DNA from: Pedobacter sp. PAMC26386
GTDB taxonomy: Bacteria; Bacteroidota; Bacteroidia; Sphingobacteriales; Sphingobacteriaceae
Assembly: GCA_014302835.1 (NCBI GenBank)
Contig: CP060294.1
Coordinates: forward strand, 4,117,067 to 4,181,066
DNA length: 64,000 nucleotides
Reading direction: 5' to 3'
Shown here one piece after another: positions 45,512 through 53,391 of this stretch (within the stretch, counting starts at the first letter, position 1; every line of letters begins with the position of its first letter). A program made the position numbers and the translations under genes. The notes under the pieces are model-generated. The model was not told where the DNA came from and did not search any database. It was given only the letters and a program-made list of their open reading frames with translations.

Positions 45512-46689
45512 GGGGCATGAGATCATATCTTATCGGCAGTGCCATTATAATAATCCTGTACCTGGTTGCGCAATATTATAAGCCACAACCAACAGACTGG
45601 TCTCCAAGTTTTTTAAAGGAAGATAAAATACCCTTTGGACTTTATATTTTAGACCATGAACACTCAAAAATATTCCCCGGCACCACGATAAAAACAACCA
45701 GACAACCGGTATACAATACATTGAAGGATAATAGATACAAGAATACTACCTATCTTTTTATTGCCGGCAATCTAAAATTTGATAAACTGGATTACCAGGA
45801 ACTGGTGAAGTTTATGAACCAGGGAAACCAGGTGTTTATTGCAGCTTTTGATTTAGGCAAAATTTTGAGTGATACCCTCAAACTTGAAGCAAACACTAGT
45901 TTTTCCACAAAATTACGCGCTGTACCTATCCACTTTACCAATCCTTTACTCCTTCCTAAAAATAGTTATGTGTTTGACAAAGGCATGGGGGATCAGTATT
46001 TCTCTACTGTTGATTCTTCGCGCTGTACAGTATTAGGAAGAAATGCCAATGGTCAGATCAATTTCGTAAAATATACTTTTGGCAAGGGGGCTTTATATGT
46101 GTTACCCAACCCGCAACTGCTAACCAATTACAGTTTATTAAATACTGCTGGTTCAAGCTATGCAGCAAAAGCACTTTCTTATCTGCAAAAAGTTGAAACC
46201 CTGATCTGGGATGAGAGCAGTACACTGGGGCCTATCAAAGACGAGTCTATACTGAGCGCTTTTCTAAAACACGACCAATTGCGCTGGGCTTATTATCTAT
46301 CGCTAATTGGCCTGCTGGTCTTTGTAATCTTTGAAATTAAACGCAGACAAAGAATTATTCCCATTTTACTTCCTTTAAAAAACTCTTCTGCCGACTTTGT
46401 AAAAATAGTAGGCAAGGTCTATTACCAGGAGCGTGATAACAGTGATATTGCACAAAAAAAGATCAGTTACTTTCTGGAATTTATCCGGTTAAACTACCGG
46501 CTGAAAACTTTAAAAACTGAGGAAGAATTCATCTCGGCTCTTGTGCTGATCTCAGGTGCTCAAGAAGAAACCGTCAGACAATTATTTACAGTAATCAATG
46601 GAATCCAGGCTGGTATTAAAGTTACCGATGGCCGTCTCATTGAACTGAACAAACTAATAGAGAAATTTTATAATCAAGCGAAACAATAA
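45508..46689 (+). CDS. DUF4350-like membrane protein of the same operon
   Basis: The 393-residue protein has a short N-terminal helix (about 5-22). A globular part follows, with YLFIAGNLKFDKLDYQELVKFMNQGNQVFIAA, a fold related to DUF4350 ABC-associated domains. A second helix lies near 264-284 (LRWAYYLSLIGLLVFVIFEI), with a cytoplasmic alpha-helical tail. The start ATG overlaps the previous stop (ATGA); ATG at 45517 is possible. The stop overlaps the MoxR start (TAATG). Confidence 0.8.
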   Translation: MRGMRSYLIGSAIIIILYLVAQYYKPQPTDWSPSFLKEDKIPFGLYILDHEHSKIFPGTTIKTTRQPVYNTLKDNRYKNTTYLFIAGNLKFDKLDYQELVKFMNQGNQVFIAAFDLGKILSDTLKLEANTSFSTKLRAVPIHFTNPLLLPKNSYVFDKGMGDQYFSTVDSSRCTVLGRNANGQINFVKYTFGKGALYVLPNPQLLTNYSLLNTAGSSYAAKALSYLQKVETLIWDESSTLGPIKDESILSAFLKHDQLRWAYYLSLIGLLVFVIFEIKRRQRIIPILLPLKNSSADFVKIVGKVYYQERDNSDIAQKKISYFLEFIRLNYRLKTLKTEEEFISALVLISGAQEETVRQLFTVINGIQAGIKVTDGRLIELNKLIEKFYNQAKQ

Positions 46690-47666
46690 TGGAAGCTGAA
46701 ACATCTAATCAAAGAACCGATCTCACCCAGTTAAATTCGGCAGTAGAGCAGATCAGGGAGTCAATCGGTCATATTATAGTCGGTCAGAAGGATACCATTG
46801 ACTTTCTGATTGCAGGTATTCTGGCCGATGGCCATCTTTTACTGGAAGGTGTACCCGGAGTGGCTAAAACGCTTAGTGCGAAATTGATAGCAAAAAGTAT
46901 CAATGCGGTATTTTCAAGGATTCAGTTTACACCCGACCTTATGCCTTCTGATGTTTTGGGAACCTCAGTTTTTGATCCCAGATCAGCATCCTTCGACTAT
47001 AGAAAAGGTCCGATTTTTGGTCATATCATCTTAATTGATGAAATCAATCGTGCCCCAGCAAAAACGCAGTCTGCCTTATTTGAAGTTATGGAAGAACGGC
47101 AGGTCACAGTAGACGGCCACACTTATCCAATGGAGGAACCTTTCATGGTCCTGGCTACACAGAACCCTGTGGAGCATGAAGGAACTTACAGATTACCAGA
47201 AGCACAATTAGATAGGTTCCTGTTTAAGATAGAGATTAAATACCCGACCCTGGAAGAAGAAATAATAATTTTATCCAGACAGCATCAGCATAAACTTGAA
47301 GATGAACTGAAAGAGATTAAAGCAGTACTGAGTATAGATCAGATCAAAACCTGCCGGGCATTAATCAAAGCATTACATGTAGAACCGAAGCTAATTGAAT
47401 ACGCGGCAAAGATTGTACATGAAACACGTAACAATAAGTCGCTTTACCTGGGTGCTTCTCCCCGTGCGTCCTTAGCACTGATCAATGGTGCAAAAGCAAT
47501 TGCTGCTATGCAGGGACGGGACTTTGTAACGCCGGAAGATATTATAAAAGTAGCTGCTCCGGTACTTGCCCATAGGATTATGCTGAGCCCCGATAAAGAA
47601 ATGGAAGGGTTAACTACCAGTGACCTGGTTGCACAGATTATTCAAAAAATAGAAATTCCAAGATAA
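46689..47666 (+). CDS. MoxR-family AAA+ ATPase with DUF58 partner
   Basis: The 325-residue ATPase has IGHIIVGQKDTIDFLIAGILADGHLLLEGVPGVAKTLSA (Walker A near 55), HIILIDEINRAPAKTQ (Walker B near 112) and the sensor VLATQNPVEHEGTYRLPEAQLDRF. It acts on clients with the DUF58 protein encoded 12 bp downstream. It is related to, but clearly different from, the MoxR at 1290-2252. Confidence 0.95.
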   Translation: MEAETSNQRTDLTQLNSAVEQIRESIGHIIVGQKDTIDFLIAGILADGHLLLEGVPGVAKTLSAKLIAKSINAVFSRIQFTPDLMPSDVLGTSVFDPRSASFDYRKGPIFGHIILIDEINRAPAKTQSALFEVMEERQVTVDGHTYPMEEPFMVLATQNPVEHEGTYRLPEAQLDRFLFKIEIKYPTLEEEIIILSRQHQHKLEDELKEIKAVLSIDQIKTCRALIKALHVEPKLIEYAAKIVHETRNNKSLYLGASPRASLALINGAKAIAAMQGRDFVTPEDIIKVAAPVLAHRIMLSPDKEMEGLTTSDLVAQIIQKIEIPR

Positions 47667-47678
47667 ACAGCAAAGCGT

Positions 47679-49022
47679 TTGAAAGACTTATATATCAAAT
47701 ATTACAAAGACCTTTTTCTGGGTAAAAGACTGTTTGCTGGTTTAGGCTTATGCGTGAGCTTATTTCTGTTTGCTTTTTTTCTTCCCTGGCTGGGAGACCT
47801 GCCTTATATTGGCTTTGGCGTATTGGTTTTACTGGTTTTCATAGACCTGGGACTACTGTTCAGAACCAGGGGCGTTTTTCTGCGGCGCGATCTTCCGGAA
47901 AGACTGAGCAACGGGGACGACAACGAACTCCGTATTGATGTAGAGAGTTTTTTCCCCTTCCCAATCCGGATTGGAATTATAGATGAAATTCCTTTTCAAT
48001 TTCAAAAAAGAGATATATGGTTCAAAAGCACTTTAAAAGCTGGTGAGCATAAAACAATCCTTTATACACTACGGCCGGTAAAAAGAGGTGAATATGTATT
48101 TGGTCAAATCCGGTTATACGTACAATCACCATTGGGATTGATTTCCAGAAGATTTAATTTTGGTGATGCACATACGGTCCCGGTTTACCCTTCTTTTCTC
48201 CAGCTACGCAAATATGAGCTAATGGCTATTTCAAACAGACTAACTGAAATAGGGATTAAAAAAGTGAGACGTATTGGTCATAGTATGGAATTTGATCAGG
48301 TAAAAAACTATGTACAGGGTGATGACTACCGTACTGTAAACTGGAAAGCAACAGCCAGGAAAGGTGAGCTCATGGTTAATTCTTATGTAGATGAAAAGGC
48401 ACAGCATATCTATTGCATCATCGATAAATCAAGAGCTATGAAAATGCCTTTTGACGGATTGAGCTTAATGGATTATGCAATTAATGCAAGCCTTGTACTC
48501 TCCAATGTAGCGCTACTAAAAGATGATAAAGCTGGGCTCATCACTTTATCAGAAAAGATAGGCAGCATAGTGCCCGCAGATCGCAGACCAGGTCAGCTGG
48601 GAAAAATAATGGAAATTCTATACAAGGAAAAGACGCAATACCTGGAAAGTAATATTGAAGCTTTGCACCTGGCTATCCGAAGGGTAATTAAACAACGCAG
48701 TCTGATTGTATTTTTCACCAATTATGAAAGCATGTCTGCATTGCACAGACAGCTTCCATTTTTAAAACATATAGCTAAATTTCATTTGCTGTTGATTGTC
48801 TTTTTTGAGAACACAGAAGTCAAATCGATCAGTGAAATACCAGCAAAGGATGTTGAAGGGATTTACATTAAAACTATCGCAGAAAAATTTGTCTATGAGA
48901 AGAAACTCATGGTCAAAGAACTGGCAAAACACGGTATCCTCAGCATCCTTACTCCGCCAGAAAAGTTAACCATCAATGTGGTTAACCGATATCTTGCTAT
49001 AAAAGCGCAGCAAAAGATATAG
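47679..49022 (+). CDS. DUF58 (vWA-like) protein, MoxR partner
   Basis: The start is a TTG (47679): the next in-frame methionine is far inside the protein and the N-terminus KDLYIKYYKDLFLGKRLF is the usual family opening. Two membrane helices (about 17-56) lead to a beta domain. The DUF58 core follows near 200-260, with DYRTVNWKATARKGELMVNSYVDEKAQHIYCIIDKS, whose terminal Asp-x-Ser fits a vWA metal site. The family cooperates with MoxR in envelope maturation. It is the last gene of the operon. Confidence 0.92.
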   Translation: MKDLYIKYYKDLFLGKRLFAGLGLCVSLFLFAFFLPWLGDLPYIGFGVLVLLVFIDLGLLFRTRGVFLRRDLPERLSNGDDNELRIDVESFFPFPIRIGIIDEIPFQFQKRDIWFKSTLKAGEHKTILYTLRPVKRGEYVFGQIRLYVQSPLGLISRRFNFGDAHTVPVYPSFLQLRKYELMAISNRLTEIGIKKVRRIGHSMEFDQVKNYVQGDDYRTVNWKATARKGELMVNSYVDEKAQHIYCIIDKSRAMKMPFDGLSLMDYAINASLVLSNVALLKDDKAGLITLSEKIGSIVPADRRPGQLGKIMEILYKEKTQYLESNIEALHLAIRRVIKQRSLIVFFTNYESMSALHRQLPFLKHIAKFHLLLIVFFENTEVKSISEIPAKDVEGIYIKTIAEKFVYEKKLMVKELAKHGILSILTPPEKLTINVVNRYLAIKAQQKI

Positions 49023-49027
49023 CCTGC

Positions 49028-49981
49028 CTAGCTTAAACTAAGTTCCATTTGTATATTACAGCGTTCATATGGAGTAATCCGCCCCGCTACCTTCACAAAA
49101 CCTAACTTGTGATACAAATTAATTGCAGGCTTCAGAATCGTATTACTCTCCAGATATATTTTCTTAGCACCCAGTTCTTTCGCTTTTTGAGCAATCGCAC
49201 TGCCTAATAACCAACCAATGCTTTTACCCTGTACATCTGGAGAAACAGCCATTTTAGCCAGCTCATAATCATAATCCGGGTCATCCATTTTAATCAACGC
49301 ACAAACACCTACTGGTTCTTCTTTATACAGCGCCACAAATATATACCCGCCTTTATCCAAAATATAGCCCTGAGGGTCATCAAGTGCATTATAGTCAGCT
49401 TTCTCCATCTTAAACCAATTGGAGATCCACTGTTCATTCAATGCCCGGAACGCTTGCTGATATGCGGGTACATAAGCAACAATGCTTACGTCTTTACTTT
49501 CTCTTTCTTTTTTAATCTCCTGCACTCGGCGCAAAAGGGTTTTTTGTCCCAATAAAAACTCCCACTCTTCCATCGCTTTCCATAAATCATTTCTGGATTG
49601 CGCAGCTATATCCGCTACAGCTTTATCCAGATCAGCATATTGATTTTGTATTTTTACCGTTATTTCATCTCCTTTTGCTGAAAGACTTACCATATTTCTA
49701 CGACCATCAGATTCGTCTTTTTTTTCATCAACCAGTCCCTTTTTCACCATTTCTCCAATAATCTTACTTACCGAAGGATGCGAATGACCAATCTCTTTTG
49801 CTATTGCTGTAATAGTCATTGCTTCTCCTTGTGAAAGCACATAAAAAACGGGGAACCACTTAGGCTGCATATCGATATCATAGAACTTGTAAATCTGCGC
49901 CGCATCTTCTGTGATCTTTTCGGTTAACATCCGCAATCTGCTTCCTATTGCTTTTTTACCTACCTGATTGAAAAACTCCAT
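49028..49981 (-). CDS. MarR-type regulator fused to a GNAT acetyltransferase
   Basis: The ATG at 49981 (MEFFNQVGKKAIGSRLR) is the family start. Residues 1-150 form a winged-helix MarR domain (ITAIAKEIGHSHPSVSKIIGEMVKKGLVDEKKDESDGRRNMVSLS). Residues about 165-317 form a GNAT domain with the acetyl-CoA loop VQGKSIGWLLGSAIAQKA. The acetylated substrate is unknown. A perfect 12-bp inverted repeat lies 10 bp upstream of the ATG, a likely autoregulatory operator. It is convergent with the DUF58 gene, 5 bp apart. Confidence 0.93.
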   Translation of the reverse strand: MEFFNQVGKKAIGSRLRMLTEKITEDAAQIYKFYDIDMQPKWFPVFYVLSQGEAMTITAIAKEIGHSHPSVSKIIGEMVKKGLVDEKKDESDGRRNMVSLSAKGDEITVKIQNQYADLDKAVADIAAQSRNDLWKAMEEWEFLLGQKTLLRRVQEIKKERESKDVSIVAYVPAYQQAFRALNEQWISNWFKMEKADYNALDDPQGYILDKGGYIFVALYKEEPVGVCALIKMDDPDYDYELAKMAVSPDVQGKSIGWLLGSAIAQKAKELGAKKIYLESNTILKPAINLYHKLGFVKVAGRITPYERCNIQMELSLS

Positions 49982-49990
49982 CTTATACAA

Positions 49991-50018
49991 ACATTTACGT
50001 AACTGATTACGTAAATGT
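49991..50018. promoter_or_regulatory. Perfect 12-bp inverted repeat before the MarR-GNAT gene, likely operator
   Basis: ACATTTACGTAA (49991-50002), spacer CTGA, TTACGTAAATGT (50007-50018). MarR dimers bind this kind of near-palindrome, and the site lies where the promoter should be. Confidence 0.7.
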
Positions 50019-50162
50019 AGCAATGATTTTTAATATTCAAAATATTAACGGATAAAATATCTTCATTGGTGATTAGAATCAGCTCATAACATGATGAGCA
50101 TCACAGTTAAACGCCTTATTTTTCATGATTTTTACAAAAGTAAACTTTAAATATTCTTTGCG

Positions 50163-51091
50163 ATGAAAACGATAACCGTATTAACAGATTTTTCTGAAAG
50201 AGCAGAAAATGCAGCGAGATATGCGCTACATCTGGCACAACATCTACAAGCTAACATTATACTTTATCATTCTTTTTTAGTCCCTGCGTCAGAGCCCTTA
50301 AGCGGTCAGGTCTACTGGTCTATGGAAGAATTAATACTTTGCAGCAGGACAGCAGAGAGCAATTGAATTTACTTGAAGGCCGGTTAACTGAAGAACTATC
50401 AATTCTCCCGATCAATGCTTTCAGGCCTTCAATAACTTGTGCATGTCAGGAAGGTCCTTTATACAGACATCTTAATAAAACTTTATCAAACAGAGATATC
50501 GTGCTTCTGGTTATGGGAACACATAGAAAAGGACTGGCCTCATTAATCATGGGTAACCATATGCGGGATATCATTGGTTCAGTACCGACACCTGTTTTGA
50601 TTGTACCTGAAAATCAAAGCTTTAAAAAGATGAAGAAATTGGTTTTTGCGACCGATATGAATGATTCTGATCTTGACATTATCAATGCATTGACTGAGCT
50701 GGCAAAACCTTCACATGCAGAGCTTACTCTGGCGCATATACAGATTCCCGAAATATCTGAAGAGGAGAATAAAAAGCAGGTTACAAATTTCCTCGAAGAT
50801 GTGGCCAATAAAATAAACTATCCCAAAATCTATTACAGAGAGGTTAAAGAAACCCCATTGAAAGCAGGATTAAAATGGCTTACTGAAAATGTTGCCTGCG
50901 ATTTGTTTGTGATGGTACACCGACATAAAAACTTCCTGGAGCAAATCTTCAACCTAAGCAATACACAAAAAATGGCCGCAAATACTAATTTACCTCTACT
51001 GGTTTACCCTTGTCCAGAAACCATTTCTCGGGGAGCCAGAGATATAGAATTGAATTATCAGGAAAATATAATTGCATCGGTGATTAGCTAA
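50163..51091 (+). pseudogene. Universal stress protein gene, split by a one-base frameshift
   Basis: Frame one encodes MKTITVLTDFSERAENAARYALHLAQHLQANIILYHSFL to 50366. The rest of a two-domain UspA protein continues from about 50330 in another frame: GLASLIMGNHMRDIIGSVPTPVLIVPE, then a second Usp domain. Adding one A to GAAGAATTAAT near 50326-50331 joins them seamlessly (MEEINTLQQD), giving about 309 residues. There is no slippery heptamer. It may be a recent inactivation, a phase-variable event or a sequencing error. The C-terminal fragment could be made alone from TTG 50339. A 6-bp GCTCAT/ATGAGC stem lies upstream. Confidence 0.8.
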
Positions 51092-51135
51092 TACAACTTT
51101 ACAAGAAGCGCAACCTTAGACATCGCTATCCAATA

Positions 51136-51172
51136 GAAAGGCCATTCCTTTATTTTTTAAGAATGGCCTTTC
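51136..51172. terminator. Hairpin between the Usp gene and the lipoprotein gene
   Basis: GAAAGGCCATTC (51136-51147) and its exact complement (51161-51172) flank 13 bases. It lies between convergent genes, but lacks a T run on either side, so termination is probable rather than certain. Confidence 0.5.
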
Positions 51173-51207
51173 CAATGAAAGTTCAACAAATTGAATACTG
51201 AATAATT

Positions 51208-52707
51208 TCACCCCTTATTTGCCAAAAATGTTTTAACAATTGTACACTTCGGTGATCCGTCTTTTGGCACCACATCGAAAGACACCCTAAGCCCTAAATT
51301 AAGACTAATAGTATTTGGTCTTGGGGCACTATGCTGAATACCCGTTACTGTACCTGTGTACACTACGTTTTCTGCTACCTGCTCTAATGTACCGCCTATT
51401 CTTAGACCTCCATTATCCAGAACATCCATCATCACAACTTGTTTACTAATGTTAGTTATGTTTGCTATTTTGGTTACCTCAGGATTAAAAATAAGCTGAT
51501 AAGAAGTCTCGTCTATGCCATATCGCTGATCTACATTGTAATATTCCCCGTTTTCGTCATTAACCAGATCTGAATATACTGTCTCCAAAATTCTCGGCTT
51601 TCCGGAAATATAAAAGACGCCCATTGGTAAAGCATAATTAGGATAAAAAGGAACAGTATTTACAACCCCTTGTGTCCCCGGAATGCTGAATACATTATCG
51701 AATAGTTGAGATTCCGTAGTTGCAGTACCTGTAATTTTAATTTTAGTGTTAATTTTTAAATTAACCGTCTCAACAGATGTATTTGATGTCCCCCCCAATA
51801 TACCACTAAAAAACCCTTTAATGATCCCTCCAAGTGCACTTTTTGAGGCAGAAATAACTGGGTCTTTTATCAGCGCCGGCAGAAAGCTTAATTTTGCGGC
51901 CGAATCACCGCCAATTTTTAAGGCACCGTCAAGGATACCGTTGGCAATACCGCCGAAGAAACTAGGACCACCCGATTTGCTGGATATAGTACCAGTAAGA
52001 TCTCCGGTTTGTGTACCATTTAGTGAGATGTTCGTAATGCTGTTTGGATTTATCTGCCACTCGAGACGGAATTGATCATATGGACGCCCAGCCGTACCTG
52101 GATCATAAGCCATTTCAAACTCCGCCGCATACCAGGCTCCTGTAGTAGAGACTTTATAGGGTTGTATTTGTCCAACTGTCATGCTTCGCACATTGTAATC
52201 AACTAAATCCTGAGCAGCAAAATTTAACAATGGAGAAGCTGCTGAGCTTGCGCCACGGAGATTTAAGAAATGGGTGATATTACTCGAAGGGTAATTACCA
52301 CCAGGAGCGATATAAAAATAGACTCTTAAAAGACCTCTGTATTTGTTATACAACATGAAATATGATGGATTATAGACAGTTGCTGCACTGAACGTATTAT
52401 AGACTAATTCCCAGCCATTGATACTTTTATAATCGAAGACCATGTTATCATCAATTTTCGCCCCTCCCAAACCTCCCTGCCAAGGCACAGGAATTGGACT
52501 AGTACCAGCTGGCGCTGGCATGAAGGAGATATTTTCCCAATCTAATGGCGGAGTCGGATTTCCTGCCAGTAGATTAGCATTCTTCGATAAGGACGATTGA
52601 CTTGCGTCTGTCAGTTTCTCAGGTAAGACTTCTTTTCTACAAGAAGAAACAATAAGAAAAGCTAAAATTAACAAAAGACACCTTCTGAGTGTAAATTTTA
52701 AATTCAT
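51208..52707 (-). CDS. Large lipoprotein of unknown function
   Basis: The 499-residue protein has a lipobox (FLIVSSC, Cys23) and a Pro/Ser-rich start. A Gly/Ala-rich middle follows (SASKSALGGIIKGFFSGILGG near 285-305), then a beta-rich C-terminal half. I recognise no family and see no catalytic motif. The length and lipobox fit a surface or periplasmic lipoprotein. It is transcribed away from the riboswitch-SusCD unit, so the two share only their intergenic gap. Confidence 0.75.
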   Translation of the reverse strand: MNLKFTLRRCLLLILAFLIVSSCRKEVLPEKLTDASQSSLSKNANLLAGNPTPPLDWENISFMPAPAGTSPIPVPWQGGLGGAKIDDNMVFDYKSINGWELVYNTFSAATVYNPSYFMLYNKYRGLLRVYFYIAPGGNYPSSNITHFLNLRGASSAASPLLNFAAQDLVDYNVRSMTVGQIQPYKVSTTGAWYAAEFEMAYDPGTAGRPYDQFRLEWQINPNSITNISLNGTQTGDLTGTISSKSGGPSFFGGIANGILDGALKIGGDSAAKLSFLPALIKDPVISASKSALGGIIKGFFSGILGGTSNTSVETVNLKINTKIKITGTATTESQLFDNVFSIPGTQGVVNTVPFYPNYALPMGVFYISGKPRILETVYSDLVNDENGEYYNVDQRYGIDETSYQLIFNPEVTKIANITNISKQVVMMDVLDNGGLRIGGTLEQVAENVVYTGTVTGIQHSAPRPNTISLNLGLRVSFDVVPKDGSPKCTIVKTFLANKG

Positions 52708-52977
52708 AATAGGTTATTTTAGATTTATTATAATTTATAATTAATTAAAAATATAAAAAAAATCATAAACAAGCAACAAATCAAGTAGTTACAATTAATA
52801 AAAATTATTAGAATCTCAAACAAGCGATAGTCAAGCATATATTTACTTACGTATATCTTTCTGTAATCAGCTTATCTGTCTGTCAAATCTCAAAAAAATA
52901 CCTCAATAACATAAATACTATAGAATTAGTAGTTTATTTATATATTTGCAAACGATTTAGCTGTTCATTGAATTTTT
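52708..52977. other. Divergent intergenic region before the riboswitch
   Basis: This is very AT-rich DNA with no ORF. It must hold the promoter of the lipoprotein (minus) and the -7 box TATATTTG at 52941-52948 (plus), but no TTTG lies at the right distance for that box. Confidence 0.5.
52941..52948 (+). promoter_or_regulatory. -7 box TATATTTG upstream of the SAM-I riboswitch
   Basis: This exactly matches TAnnTTTG and lies 29 bp before the aptamer P1 strand, so the riboswitch would begin close to the transcript 5' end. The -33 box is not convincing. Confidence 0.5.
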
Positions 52978-53084
52978 ACTTATCCAGAAAGACCGAGGGA
53001 AAGGCCCTATGAAGTCTTAGCAACCTATACACTCTTGATGTAAAAGGTGCTAACTCCTATCCACATGAAGCGGAAAAGATAAGT
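52978..53084 (+). promoter_or_regulatory. SAM-I (S-box) riboswitch aptamer
   Basis: The aptamer has P1 ACTTATC (52978-52984) and GATAAGT (53078-53084). It also has P2 AAGAC/GTCTT with GAGGGA and GGCCC, the core TGAAGTCTTAGCAACC, a P3 stem with ACA/TGT, and the closing GGTGCTAACTCC and GGAAAAGATAAG. These are the conserved blocks of the S-box family, which binds S-adenosylmethionine. It points at the SusC gene at 53392. P4 is weak. A second GATAAGT at 53141-53147 could pair with the same P1 strand. I see no strong terminator directly after the aptamer, so the expression platform is unclear. Confidence 0.85.
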
Positions 53085-53214
53085 GATAGATATAACCTTT
53101 TACTAATTGGTTTACTGTCATCTGTTTCATTAAAATTTCTGATAAGTAAGAACCTCTCAAAGGAGACTAATTCATAAATACAGATGAAACTAAACACACC
53201 AATTATATAATTAG

Positions 53215-53316
53215 ATGAAAACAACCTTTACTCAATTCTTCAAGAGCCACATTGGCTCCCCTCTACTCTCAGCTATGCAATCCTACAGATATAAGCAGGA
53301 ATCCTGCTTTTGTTAA
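53215..53316 (+). CDS. 33-residue leader ORF between the riboswitch and SusC, ending Cys-Phe-Cys
   Basis: ATG 53215 opens a short frame: MKTTFTQFFKSHIGS, then PLLSAMQSYRYKQESCFC and stop TAA. It lies 131 bp after the aptamer and 75 bp before SusC. The last codons overlap a small hairpin (AAGCAGG, loop AAT, CCTGCTT, 53293-53309) followed by a T-rich TTTTGTT. This is the geometry of a leader peptide with a nearby terminator. Coding status is not proved, and no ribosome-binding site is obvious. Confidence 0.4.
   Translation: MKTTFTQFFKSHIGSPLLSAMQSYRYKQESCFC
53293..53315 (+). terminator. Weak terminator-like hairpin in the leader
   Basis: A 7-bp stem AAGCAGG/CCTGCTT with a 3-base loop is followed by TTTTGTT, overlapping the end of the 33-codon leader ORF. 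It could be an attenuator. It is too short and AT-poor in its tail to be a certain terminator. Confidence 0.35.
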
Positions 53317-53391
53317 TGCTTATTCGAATCAGTACTCAAAAAAACACACCAATTTTTCAATCCGGGACATCGTTCCGCCATTCAATTAAAT

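Noticed and set aside
50320-50345. Programmed frameshift in the Usp gene
   Set aside because: No slippery heptamer, Shine-Dalgarno-like element or stable downstream structure was seen, and Usp genes are not known for programmed shifts. A deletion or sequence error explains it better.
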